A DNA stretch of 64,000 bases from an uncultured Microbacterium sp. (GTDB lineage Bacteria; Actinomycetota; Actinomycetes; Actinomycetales; Microbacteriaceae): NCBI GenBank assembly GCA_913774845.1, contig CAJYJO010000030.1, positions 1 to 64,000 of the forward strand. The letters are read 5' to 3'. The stretch's first letter is position 1; each line of letters starts with the position of its first letter. Under the pieces are notes generated by a model. It saw only the letters and a program-made list of their open reading frames with translations, was not told the origin of the DNA and ran no database searches. A program made the position numbers and the translations under genes. Positions 1 through 6,689 of this stretch are shown here, piece after piece.

Positions 1-414
1 GGGGGGGGGGGGGTGGGGCATCCGTTCGGGAGGAAAGCGCGGGGTGGCGCAGCGGTCCGGGAGGAAAGTGCGGGAAGGGAGGACGAATGACGCACCGCTC
101 GTCCTCCGCCCGCCCCCTCTCCTCCCGCGCACAGCGGGCCACCGCGCGGGGGCTGGCGCAGCGGTGCGGGAGGAGAGGGGGCGGGGAGGACGAATAATGC
201 ACCGCTCATCCTCCCCCCGCCCCTTTTCCTCTCGTGCACGCCGGGCCGCCGCGCGCGGCGAGCGGGATGGCGCGGCGGTGCGGGAGGAGAAAGCGGAAAA
301 GGAGGACGAATATCGCGCCGTCATGCTCCCCCCGCCCCTTCTCCTCCCGCGCGCGCCCTGTCGCCACCGTGCGGGCCTGGCTAGGGTGAAGCCACGCACG
401 CACGAGGGGGAAGC
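1..414. repeat. GC-rich tandem hairpin repeats, no gene
   Basis: The window opens with 13 consecutive G. Then come about three diverged tandem units of roughly 110 bp; the shared word GGCGCAGCGG (GGCGCGGCGG in the last) starts near 46, 155 and 269. Each unit carries a GGGAGGACGAAT-type arm followed by a complementary ATCCTCC or TCGTCCTCC arm, so each can fold as a long hairpin. Open frames across the block are low complexity and overlap on both strands, so none is called. The block lies immediately upstream of the redox operon and may contain its promoter, which I could not identify. Confidence 0.6.
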
Positions 415-1005
415 ATGTCGTTCATCACCCGCGGATTCTCCGGCCGCCGACGCGAGCGCGACCCGCGCCTGCCGCCCGGCCAGACGCTGGTCGGCGACTG
501 GCCCGTGCTCTCGGCCGGACCCACCCCGGCCGTCGATCCCGAGACGTGGGAGTTCGCCATCGGCACCGAGAACGGCGTCCACCGCTGGTCGTGGGACGAA
601 CTGCGGGCGCTCGGCATGGAGGACGTCACGGTCGACATCCACTGCGTCACCCACTGGACCAAGCTCGACATGTCATGGCGCGGGGTGTCGCTCGACCGCA
701 TCTTCGCCGAGGTCGACACCGCGCACCGCTACGCGATGGTCCATTCGTTCGGCGGGTACACCACCAACCTCGCCGTCGACGATCTGCTCGGCGGTCGCAG
801 CTGGATCGCCTTCGAGGCCGACGGTGCGCCCCTGACCCCCGAGCACGGTGGACCCGCGCGGCTGCTCGTGCCGCACCTCTACTTCTGGAAGAGCGCGAAG
901 TGGGTGCAGGGCCTCATCACGATGCCCTCCGACAAGCCCGGGTTCTGGGAGCAGAACGGCTACCACCTGCACGGCGACCCCTGGCGCGAGGAACGGTACG
1001 GGTGA
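415..1005 (+). CDS. Sulfite-oxidase-like molybdopterin-dependent oxidoreductase
   Basis: 196 aa, a compact molybdopterin domain of the sulfite oxidase/MsrP (YedY) superfamily. The motif DIHCVTHWTKLDMSW (about residues 67-81) contains the Cys expected to bind molybdenum. The end resembles the family (YLHGDPWREERYG-type tail). No signal peptide or Tat motif is visible, so a cytoplasmic location is inferred. Substrate unknown. The GTGA at 1002-1005 overlaps the start of the next gene, a ferredoxin-reductase-like protein, so electron transfer between the two is likely. ATG 415 follows GGGGGA, a usable ribosome binding site. Confidence 0.9.
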   Translation: MSFITRGFSGRRRERDPRLPPGQTLVGDWPVLSAGPTPAVDPETWEFAIGTENGVHRWSWDELRALGMEDVTVDIHCVTHWTKLDMSWRGVSLDRIFAEVDTAHRYAMVHSFGGYTTNLAVDDLLGGRSWIAFEADGAPLTPEHGGPARLLVPHLYFWKSAKWVQGLITMPSDKPGFWEQNGYHLHGDPWREERYG

Positions 1006-1733
1006 CTCCCCCGGGCGCCGCCTGGCACGTGGCCACGGTCGCAGCTGTCCGGCCCGAGACCGCGACCGCCCGCCGCATCGAACTCGAGGTGCCCACGTGG
1101 CCGGGCAACGACGCCGGTTCGCATCTCGACGTGCGCCTCACCGCGCCGGACGGGTACCAGGCGAGCCGCTCCTATTCGGTCGCATCGTCGGGCGGGGGGA
1201 TGCGAGTGGTTCTCGCCGTCGACGAGGTGCCCGACGGCGAGGTGTCGCCCTTCCTCGTGCACGACCTGCGCGTCGGCGATCGCCTCGAGGTCCACGGTCC
1301 GCTCGGCGCGTTCTTCGTGTGGCGCCCGACGGGAGATCCGCGTCCCGTGCAGCTCATCGCCGGCGGGTCGGGGGTCGTGCCCCTGTACGCGATGGCGGCC
1401 GCGCGCGCCGCGAGCGACGACACCGCACCGTTCCGCCTGCTGTACTCGGTGCGCTCCCCCGGCGACGTGTTCTTCCGCCGCGAGCTCGAGGCGCTGCGCT
1501 CCCCCGCGCTGTCCGTCGACCTGGTGTACACGCGCTCCGCCCCTCCGGGCGACGAGGTGCCGCCGGCACGCCTCACGGCGGAGCGCCTGGCCGCCGCGAT
1601 CGTGCCGCCGGAGCGGCATCCACGGATCTTCGTCTGCGGGCCGACGCCGTTCGTCGAGGCCGTCTCGGGCTGGCTGGTCGACGCCGGCCACGCGGCCGCC
1701 GACATCCGCACCGAGAGATTCGGAGGATCGTGA
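1002..1733 (+). CDS. Ferredoxin reductase-like FAD/NAD(P)-binding oxidoreductase
   Basis: 243 aa. FAD-binding beta-barrel first, with RSYS at residues 56-59 (the RxYS flavin motif), then an NAD(P) domain with a GGSGVVP nucleotide loop (about 122-128) and a CGPTPFVEAV motif near the C-terminus, as in FNR-type reductases. No [2Fe-2S] cysteine cluster is present, so it is the reductase module only. The GTG start overlaps the upstream stop (GTGA), and its own stop TGA overlaps the ATG of the next gene by one base, so the three genes are translationally coupled. Likely supplies electrons to the molybdopterin enzyme; this is inference from context. Confidence 0.9.
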   Translation: MTPPGAAWHVATVAAVRPETATARRIELEVPTWPGNDAGSHLDVRLTAPDGYQASRSYSVASSGGGMRVVLAVDEVPDGEVSPFLVHDLRVGDRLEVHGPLGAFFVWRPTGDPRPVQLIAGGSGVVPLYAMAAARAASDDTAPFRLLYSVRSPGDVFFRRELEALRSPALSVDLVYTRSAPPGDEVPPARLTAERLAAAIVPPERHPRIFVCGPTPFVEAVSGWLVDAGHAAADIRTERFGGS

Positions 1734-1993
1734 TGACCCTGCTCGACGGCAACGCGCTGGCCGGCCGGCTGGCCGAGATCGTCGGCGGCGAGGCCACCGA
1801 CTCCCCCATCCGGTGCCGGCACTGCGGCGAGGTCGGCGAGCTCGGCCGAGTCGTCGTCTTCGCCTCGGCGATGGGCGTGGTCGCTCGTTGCCGCAGCTGT
1901 GACGGGGTGCTGCTCACCCTCGTCGACGCCGAGGACGGTCGCTCCTGGTTCGGGATGCCGGGCCTGAGCGCCCTGCCCCTGCGCGGCCGGTGA
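1733..1993 (+). CDS. DUF6510-type zinc-ribbon protein
   Basis: 86 aa. Two CxxC pairs (CRHCGE and CRSCDG, about residues 28-33 and 53-58) suggest a zinc ribbon or rubredoxin-like metal site. Matches what I recall of the small actinobacterial proteins that follow sulfite-oxidase-like/ferredoxin-reductase pairs (DUF6510). The start overlaps the upstream stop (TGATG at 1731-1735). The function is unknown; by context it is an accessory or electron-transfer partner of the operon. Followed at 2005-2028 by a hairpin terminator. Confidence 0.75.
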   Translation: MTLLDGNALAGRLAEIVGGEATDSPIRCRHCGEVGELGRVVVFASAMGVVARCRSCDGVLLTLVDAEDGRSWFGMPGLSALPLRGR

Positions 1994-2004
1994 CGAGAAC
2001 GCGA

Positions 2005-2028
2005 AAAGCCCCGGCGAACCGGGGCTTT
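2005..2028. terminator. Bidirectional intrinsic terminator
   Basis: Perfect 10-bp stem AAAGCCCCGG / CCGGGGCTTT with loop CGAA. It has A/T ends on both sides, so it can end the redox operon on the plus strand and the tRNA-Ser transcript on the minus strand. Confidence 0.85.
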
Positions 2029-2033
2029 ATCGG

Positions 2034-2122
2034 CGGAGACGGAGGGATTTGAACCCTCGGTCCCCTTACGGGGACTCCACCTTAGCAGGGTGGTGCACTA
2101 GGCCTGACTATGCGACGTCTCC
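2034..2122 (-). tRNA. tRNA-Ser(GCT)
   Basis: Read on the minus strand it starts GGAGACG and ends CGTCTCC plus discriminator G, a perfect 7-bp acceptor stem. The anticodon stem-loop is CCACCCTGCTAAGGTGG with anticodon GCT. The T-loop is GGTTCAAATCC. The long variable arm (GTCCCCGTAAGGGGAC) is typical of serine tRNAs. CCA is not encoded. Confidence 0.95.
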
Positions 2123-2216
2123 AGGTGGTCGGCGCCTTGCGGCTCGAACACACGCGTCCATACTAACCGGTCGCCGCCCGGCATCCGAACCACGATCGGA
2201 TGCCGGGCGGCACAGG

Positions 2217-3503
2217 TCAGCGGACGTTGCCGTTCGAGCAGGTCGACTGCGCGGCGGTCTGACCCGCGATGCCCGACGGCAGGGTGATGGCGTCGGAGGT
2301 CGGGGCGGGCGACGCGGTCGCGCTCTCGGTGGGCTCGGGGCTCGCGGTGTCGACCGGGGCGGGCGTTTCGGTGGGCGCTGGCGTCGCGTTCTCGTCGACG
2401 ACCACGCCGTCTCCGTCGCTGAGGTTGCCCGAGAGCTCGAGCGGCTGGTTGGCGGCGAGAGCGGCCCACAGCGTCTCGGCGTCCTCGCGGTCGGGGACCA
2501 CGCGGTTCGCGTTGGAGGGGTCGGTGTACGTCGGGTACTGGATGAAGACGATCTCGCTGAACGGCACGTCTTTCACCGCGGAGGCGATCTGCACGAGCGT
2601 CAGCGGGTTGGTGAGCGAGGTCGACGGGTCGACGTTGCGCAGGGCGGTCGAGGCGAGCTTGTACAGCGTCGCCGGGTTCGACAGCACGTCCTCGCTCTTG
2701 AGCTTGTTGGCCAGTCGCGACATGTACTGCTGCTGGTTCGAGATGCGGCCGAGGTCGCCGCCGTCACCGACGCCGTGGCGCGTGCGCAGGAACTGCAGGG
2801 CGTCGAGCCCCTTCACCGTGCGCATCCCCGCGGGCCAGTCGATACCGGTGTAACGATCCTTGATGCCGTTGGCGATGCAGACGTCGACGCCGCCGATCGC
2901 GTCGGTGATGTTGATGACGCCGCCGAAGCTCACCTTCGCGGCGAAGGGGATGTCGAGCCCGCTGAGCTCCGAGACGGTCTGCACGACGCACGACAGCCCG
3001 CCGTACAGGTACGCGCTGTTGATCTGGCGGTAGTCGCTCGCGTAGCTCTCGTTCCCGTCCTTGTCGGTGCACGACGGCATGGGCGCCATCAGGTCGCGCG
3101 GGAAGGAGATGACCGTCACCCGGCGCGGGGCGTCCGAGATGTGCACGAGCATGTTCACGTCGTTGAGGTTGCCCTCGGCATCGGAGCCCGAGCAGCGGTC
3201 GCCGAAGTACTGCGCGAAGTCCGGTTCACACTCGTCGGTGCCGACCAGCAGCATGTTGACGCCGCCCTTGAGCTCACCCAGGTCGGGCGGCACGGCGGGC
3301 TGGCCCTTCAGATCGACGGCGTCGGCGGTGAAGCTCTGCGTGAGGTCGACCGCGGCGTACGCGAGCACCGCGCCGCCGGAGACGAGCAGGACGGCGAGCG
3401 CGATCGCGACGCCGCGGAACAGCTGCGCGAAGGGCCCCGGCGACGTGAGCCGCCCATGGCGCGCGACGGTCCGCTGACCGCGCGGTGTTCTGGTCTTGCT
3501 CAC
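2217..3503 (-). CDS. LytR-CpsA-Psr (LCP) family cell-wall glycopolymer ligase
   Basis: 428 aa. Short cytoplasmic basic N-terminus, one membrane helix (about residues 25-50), then the extracellular LCP domain. Family motifs seen are LLVGTDE, SDAEGNLNDVNMLVHI, and VISFPRDLMAPMP with the Arg that binds the lipid pyrophosphate, followed by the LQFLRTRHG region with conserved arginines. The C-terminus (about 365-420) is a Pro/Thr/Ala-rich wall-spanning tail. LCP proteins move polymers from undecaprenyl carriers onto peptidoglycan. GTG at 3503 was chosen because GAGAGGACCC precedes it; an in-frame ATG lies at 3530. Confidence 0.9.
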   Translation of the reverse strand: MSKTRTPRGQRTVARHGRLTSPGPFAQLFRGVAIALAVLLVSGGAVLAYAAVDLTQSFTADAVDLKGQPAVPPDLGELKGGVNMLLVGTDECEPDFAQYFGDRCSGSDAEGNLNDVNMLVHISDAPRRVTVISFPRDLMAPMPSCTDKDGNESYASDYRQINSAYLYGGLSCVVQTVSELSGLDIPFAAKVSFGGVINITDAIGGVDVCIANGIKDRYTGIDWPAGMRTVKGLDALQFLRTRHGVGDGGDLGRISNQQQYMSRLANKLKSEDVLSNPATLYKLASTALRNVDPSTSLTNPLTLVQIASAVKDVPFSEIVFIQYPTYTDPSNANRVVPDREDAETLWAALAANQPLELSGNLSDGDGVVVDENATPAPTETPAPVDTASPEPTESATASPAPTSDAITLPSGIAGQTAAQSTCSNGNVR

Positions 3504-3699
3504 TCGGGTCCTCTCGGAGACGGATGCCACCGGCCCGGCAGCACGTCGACCCCGGCGCGGCCGGAGGTCGCAGCAATACTAGGGACGTGCGGCTGTGAAT
3601 GGCGTGAAGAGCGGCGCGGCGCGGCATCCGGTGTTCGTCGAATGGATGCCGTGACGTCACGTCCGCGCGTTAGCGTGCGACCACGGACAGGGGGACGGC

Positions 3700-3810
3700 A
3701 TGGACGAGACGCTCGAAACGGTTCTGATCCTCGTCGCGATCGGCGGGCTCGTCGCCGCCACGGTGACGATGGGGATCGTCGCCGCGCTTAGTAATCGCGA
3801 CGGTGCGTGA
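3700..3810 (+). CDS. Small single-helix membrane protein, function unknown
   Basis: 36 aa, starting MDETLETVLILVAIGG, then a continuous hydrophobic helix (about residues 8-30) and a short polar tail NRDGA. The ATG follows GGGGGAC, a reasonable ribosome binding site. It lies between the divergent LCP gene and the accessory island. The clean membrane helix with charged ends supports it being coding, but there is no family recognition. Confidence 0.45.
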   Translation: MDETLETVLILVAIGGLVAATVTMGIVAALSNRDGA

Positions 3811-3920
3811 GCAGGTGGGTGGCCGTTAGCCAGCGCCCCGCGGCTACCCCTGCGCGGAACAGCTCTGTCCCGAGAGCGCGTCTCGATTTAGAATAAAATA
3901 AATACGATTTGGAGGTGGCG

Positions 3921-5102
3921 ATGGCGGAGAGTGCTCCCAGCCCGTTCACCCCGGGCTATGGCAAGAAGCCTGCCATCTTCGGTGGCCACGGGGAAGAGCT
4001 CGCCGAACTCCGCCGAGTCTTCGACACTCTCGACTTCGGTGAGAACCACTCCGTACTGGTGTCGGGTCTGCGCGGTGTCGGCAAGACCTCGTTCCTCGCC
4101 ACCCTGCAGGACGACGCACGCGATGCCGGGTGGATCGTCATCAGCGATGACGCCAGCGCAGGTCTCATGGGCCGCGTCATGGACTCGGCCATCCCAGCCC
4201 TCATCAACGAGCGGACGCCGGAGTACCGAGTGCGGCTGAGCAAGCTGGGGATCTGGCAGTTCAATGCCGAGGTCAGCTACATCGACCGCCACCGCTCGGT
4301 GAAGCCGCAACTGCGCAGCGACCTCGTCGCGCTTTCCGCTGCGCTCGAGGGGTCCGCGGGCATCCTCATCACCATCGACGAGGTCTCGGCCGGCAAGGTC
4401 CGACTCCGCGAACTGAGCAAATTCGCGCTGCAGGTATCTCACGCCCTGGAAGACGGCGCCCAGGTCATGGTCGTATTCGCCGGCGTGAAGGTAAGCCTCG
4501 ACGCCCTGCTCGCAGAGGCGCACACGACCTTCCTTCGTCGTTCGAGGGAAGTCGAGTTCGAGCGGCTGTCCGCGCCCGAGACCCGAAGAGTGTTCGTCGA
4601 GACCGCCCGCGTCGGTGGCCGTGCCGTCGAACAAGAGGCGCTGGACAAGCTCGTCTCTCTGTCCCAGGGTTACCCCTACCTTGTCCAGCTCGCAGGCGAT
4701 TACGCGTGGCGGAACAACTCGACCGCGCCCACCATCACGCTCGCCGACGCGACCATCGCTCACGACCGAGCCATCAGAGCCGTCGAGAGCCGGGTCATCA
4801 GCCGTGTCTACGGCGACCTCTCCGAGGTGGACCAGAAGTTTCTCGACGCCATGGCCGAGGACGACGACCGTACGAAGGTGGCGGACATCGTGAAGCGGAT
4901 GGGCGTGTCCGACGCTTACGTCCAGGTCTATAAGAAGCGGCTGCTGGAGAGCGGGTACGTGCACACCGCCGGGCGTGGTTACGTGCAGTTCTCCTTGCCG
5001 TACCTGGGCGCCTACATACGACGACAGCTCGCCGCCGAGGCGAGCGAAAGCCGCAATGACGGCGGTTGGTCTGCGTACCCCGCCCCGGATCTGCCCTCCT
5101 AG
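3921..5102 (+). CDS. AAA+/STAND-like ATPase with C-terminal winged helix
   Basis: 393 aa. Walker A GLRGVGKTS at residues 49-57, Walker B ILITIDEVS at 149-157, and a C-terminal helical and winged-helix region (about 295-375). The layout matches Orc1/Cdc6-like and archaeal-type ATPases. No nuclease or membrane part is present. ATG 3921 was chosen over an upstream TTG because GGAGGT sits just before it. Upstream (3888-3910) is an unusually AT-rich stretch, TAGAATAAAATAAATACG, that can act as a -10 region. It sits at the left end of the accessory island. It could be a defence ATPase, a plasmid or element remnant, or a stand-alone ATPase; I cannot decide. Confidence 0.7.
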   Translation: MAESAPSPFTPGYGKKPAIFGGHGEELAELRRVFDTLDFGENHSVLVSGLRGVGKTSFLATLQDDARDAGWIVISDDASAGLMGRVMDSAIPALINERTPEYRVRLSKLGIWQFNAEVSYIDRHRSVKPQLRSDLVALSAALEGSAGILITIDEVSAGKVRLRELSKFALQVSHALEDGAQVMVVFAGVKVSLDALLAEAHTTFLRRSREVEFERLSAPETRRVFVETARVGGRAVEQEALDKLVSLSQGYPYLVQLAGDYAWRNNSTAPTITLADATIAHDRAIRAVESRVISRVYGDLSEVDQKFLDAMAEDDDRTKVADIVKRMGVSDAYVQVYKKRLLESGYVHTAGRGYVQFSLPYLGAYIRRQLAAEASESRNDGGWSAYPAPDLPS

Positions 5103-5138
5103 GACCGGTTCTATAGCGCACCTCGCGGGTGTCCGCCT

Positions 5139-5242
5139 AACTCCGTTCGACTCCCGCTCAGCCGGTGAGAATTCGAGAAGCGGACCCCTGCGGGGCCCGC
5201 TTCTCTCTTTGCGGAACCTGCGCGAATGCTTTCGAACCCCTC
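5139..5242. repeat. 105-bp direct repeat, copy 1, with hairpin
   Basis: Begins AACTCCGTTCGACTCCCGCT and ends TTTCGAACCCCTC. An inner hairpin pairs GAGAAGCGG-A-CCCC with GGGG-C-CCGCTTCTC around loop TGC, a terminator-like structure. The second copy starts 325 bp downstream. Confidence 0.8.
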
Positions 5243-5463
5243 ATGGAATACGCGGCGGCTGCTTGCTTGAAGAGGGAGACAAGCAGGTCACTAGCTCCAT
5301 CGGCAGGCCTCGAAAGCCTCAGCCCCGCGGAGTTCGAACGACTTCACATCCCGGCCGCAACCGCGGCATGAACAACACGGTCATAACGGAAGGTGTGGGA
5401 TTCTCCCCACCGCCCCTCCACCGATCGCTTCGCGCTCGGCGGAGCCTCCGGCGGCGTGGGCCC

Positions 5464-5569
5464 AACTCCGTTCGACTCCCGCTCAGCCGGTCATAACGGA
5501 AGAACGCGGACCCCTGCGGGGCCCGCGTTCTTCCGTTGCGGAACCTGCGCGATGGCTTTCGAACCCCTC
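5464..5569. repeat. 105-bp direct repeat, copy 2, with longer hairpin
   Basis: Same flanks as copy 1, but the hairpin is longer: AACGGAAGAACGCGG-A-CCCC pairs with GGGG-C-CCGCGTTCTTCCGTT, a 15+4 bp stem around loop TGC. The outer stem differs from copy 1 on both sides in a compensating way, so pairing is preserved. The GTTCGACTCCCGC words recall the 3' half of a tRNA, but no tRNA body is present. Confidence 0.8.
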
Positions 5570-5690
5570 GTGGGAGACGCAGCGTCTACTCGACTGGATT
5601 AGCTCACGTGTTCGCTGACGTCGAGCCGTCTGAGCCCGATGCGCCCGAACGAGGAGACTTCTAGCTCCAAGACGACGCGGTCGCCAACCG

Positions 5691-6578
5691 CTAGCTCGCG
5701 CGGGCCTCGGTCTCCAGCTTCTCAATTTGCTGGACAAGCCGCTGCGATTCGGCAAGGAAGGGACGAGCTTGCAGTAGTCGCAGGTCATCGCGGGAGGCGA
5801 GAGCACGAAAGGTTCCCACGATGTCCCGCTGTGTGTATTCGCAGACGGCAACCCAGGCGTCTGCCAACCGGAGGAGGATAAGCGCCGAGGTGGCCAGCCG
5901 ACCGCGGGCGACTACGATGCGGCCTCGATCGTCGGGATCCAACTCAACATGTTGACGATGCTGCTCCAACCCCGCGTGGGCGATTTCGCTCAACGCTCCA
6001 TAGAGGGGACCGATACCCGGAATTAACTTCTTCAGTGCGGAGATGGAGTACGACGCACTGACCTTCTCCATTTCCTCAGGAGTACCGAGCCTCGACGCTT
6101 CGAGTGCCCAGGCAATCTGTTCGAGGATTTGTCGGGAGATCGTGTCACCTTCGATGTTCAACCCAAGCCGGTAGAGGATGTGCGCGCCGCGGAACCCCGA
6201 GTCCAGGCGCTGTAGTGCTACCGCAGCCGCGAAGGCGCCGTAGTTGTCACCCTCTTCGAAATTACCCAAGTCGCTGAGCGTCTCTTTCATGTGCCTTCGT
6301 GCCGCGAAGTAAGCCTGTAGATAGCGATCGGTCGCAGTCGGCTCGTCCTCCTCATCGTTGTGCGTGTAACGACGGCGCGCGTCGTCCAAGCTTGTGAGCC
6401 CAAGGGCACTCGCCGCCGATGCAGCCCGGAGGTTTCGCGGCAGGCTGGTTGCTCGCCACCTGGACGAATACAGGACCGCACCAGCGACGGGTGCCGCGAA
6501 AGCATCGAACGCCTCAAGAGTGGACAGCACGTCCTCGTGTAGGTTGCGGATGGGGGACGCGGCGAACGAGTCGGACAT
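5691..6578 (-). CDS. Hypothetical mostly helical protein of the accessory island
   Basis: 295 aa, no signal peptide, predominantly helical. Visible landmarks are SRQILEQIAWALEASR (about residues 147-162) and LYGALSEIAHAG (about 193-204), a pattern I associate with DUF5677-like uncharacterised proteins, but this is weak. The last 40 residues form a charged, possibly coiled-coil helix (LVQQIEKLETEA). It is divergent from the large nuclease-ATPase across 111 bp, so the two may share a regulatory region. GC content and codon choice are more relaxed than in the flanking core genes. It could be a partner or regulator of the large gene; there is no direct evidence. Confidence 0.6.
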   Translation of the reverse strand: MSDSFAASPIRNLHEDVLSTLEAFDAFAAPVAGAVLYSSRWRATSLPRNLRAASAASALGLTSLDDARRRYTHNDEEDEPTATDRYLQAYFAARRHMKETLSDLGNFEEGDNYGAFAAAVALQRLDSGFRGAHILYRLGLNIEGDTISRQILEQIAWALEASRLGTPEEMEKVSASYSISALKKLIPGIGPLYGALSEIAHAGLEQHRQHVELDPDDRGRIVVARGRLATSALILLRLADAWVAVCEYTQRDIVGTFRALASRDDLRLLQARPFLAESQRLVQQIEKLETEARAS

Positions 6579-6689
6579 GATGCGAGGCTAGTGACAACGC
6601 TGAGACATCCGAAGAGTTCGAGGAGCAACTAGACAAGACCAGGTGGGAGTGCCCACCGGGAGCCCACCGCGCCGAGAGACGAGGCTGAC

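Larger units (their letters stand above)
5103..5690. other. 588-bp non-coding region with direct repeats
   Basis: No convincing gene. The region carries two direct repeats of about 105 bp (listed separately), each holding a strong hairpin, separated by about 220 bp of unremarkable sequence. A short tail runs to the stop of the convergent hypothetical gene at 5691. Short frames here have no family signal. Confidence 0.5.

Noticed and set aside
44-835. Frame across the left repeat block and the sulfite-oxidase-like gene
   Set aside because: Low-complexity Arg/Ala translation, out of frame with the real gene at 415-1005.
5139-5190. Possible tRNA at GTTCGACTCCCGC
   Set aside because: No acceptor, D or anticodon stems can be folded upstream of either copy.
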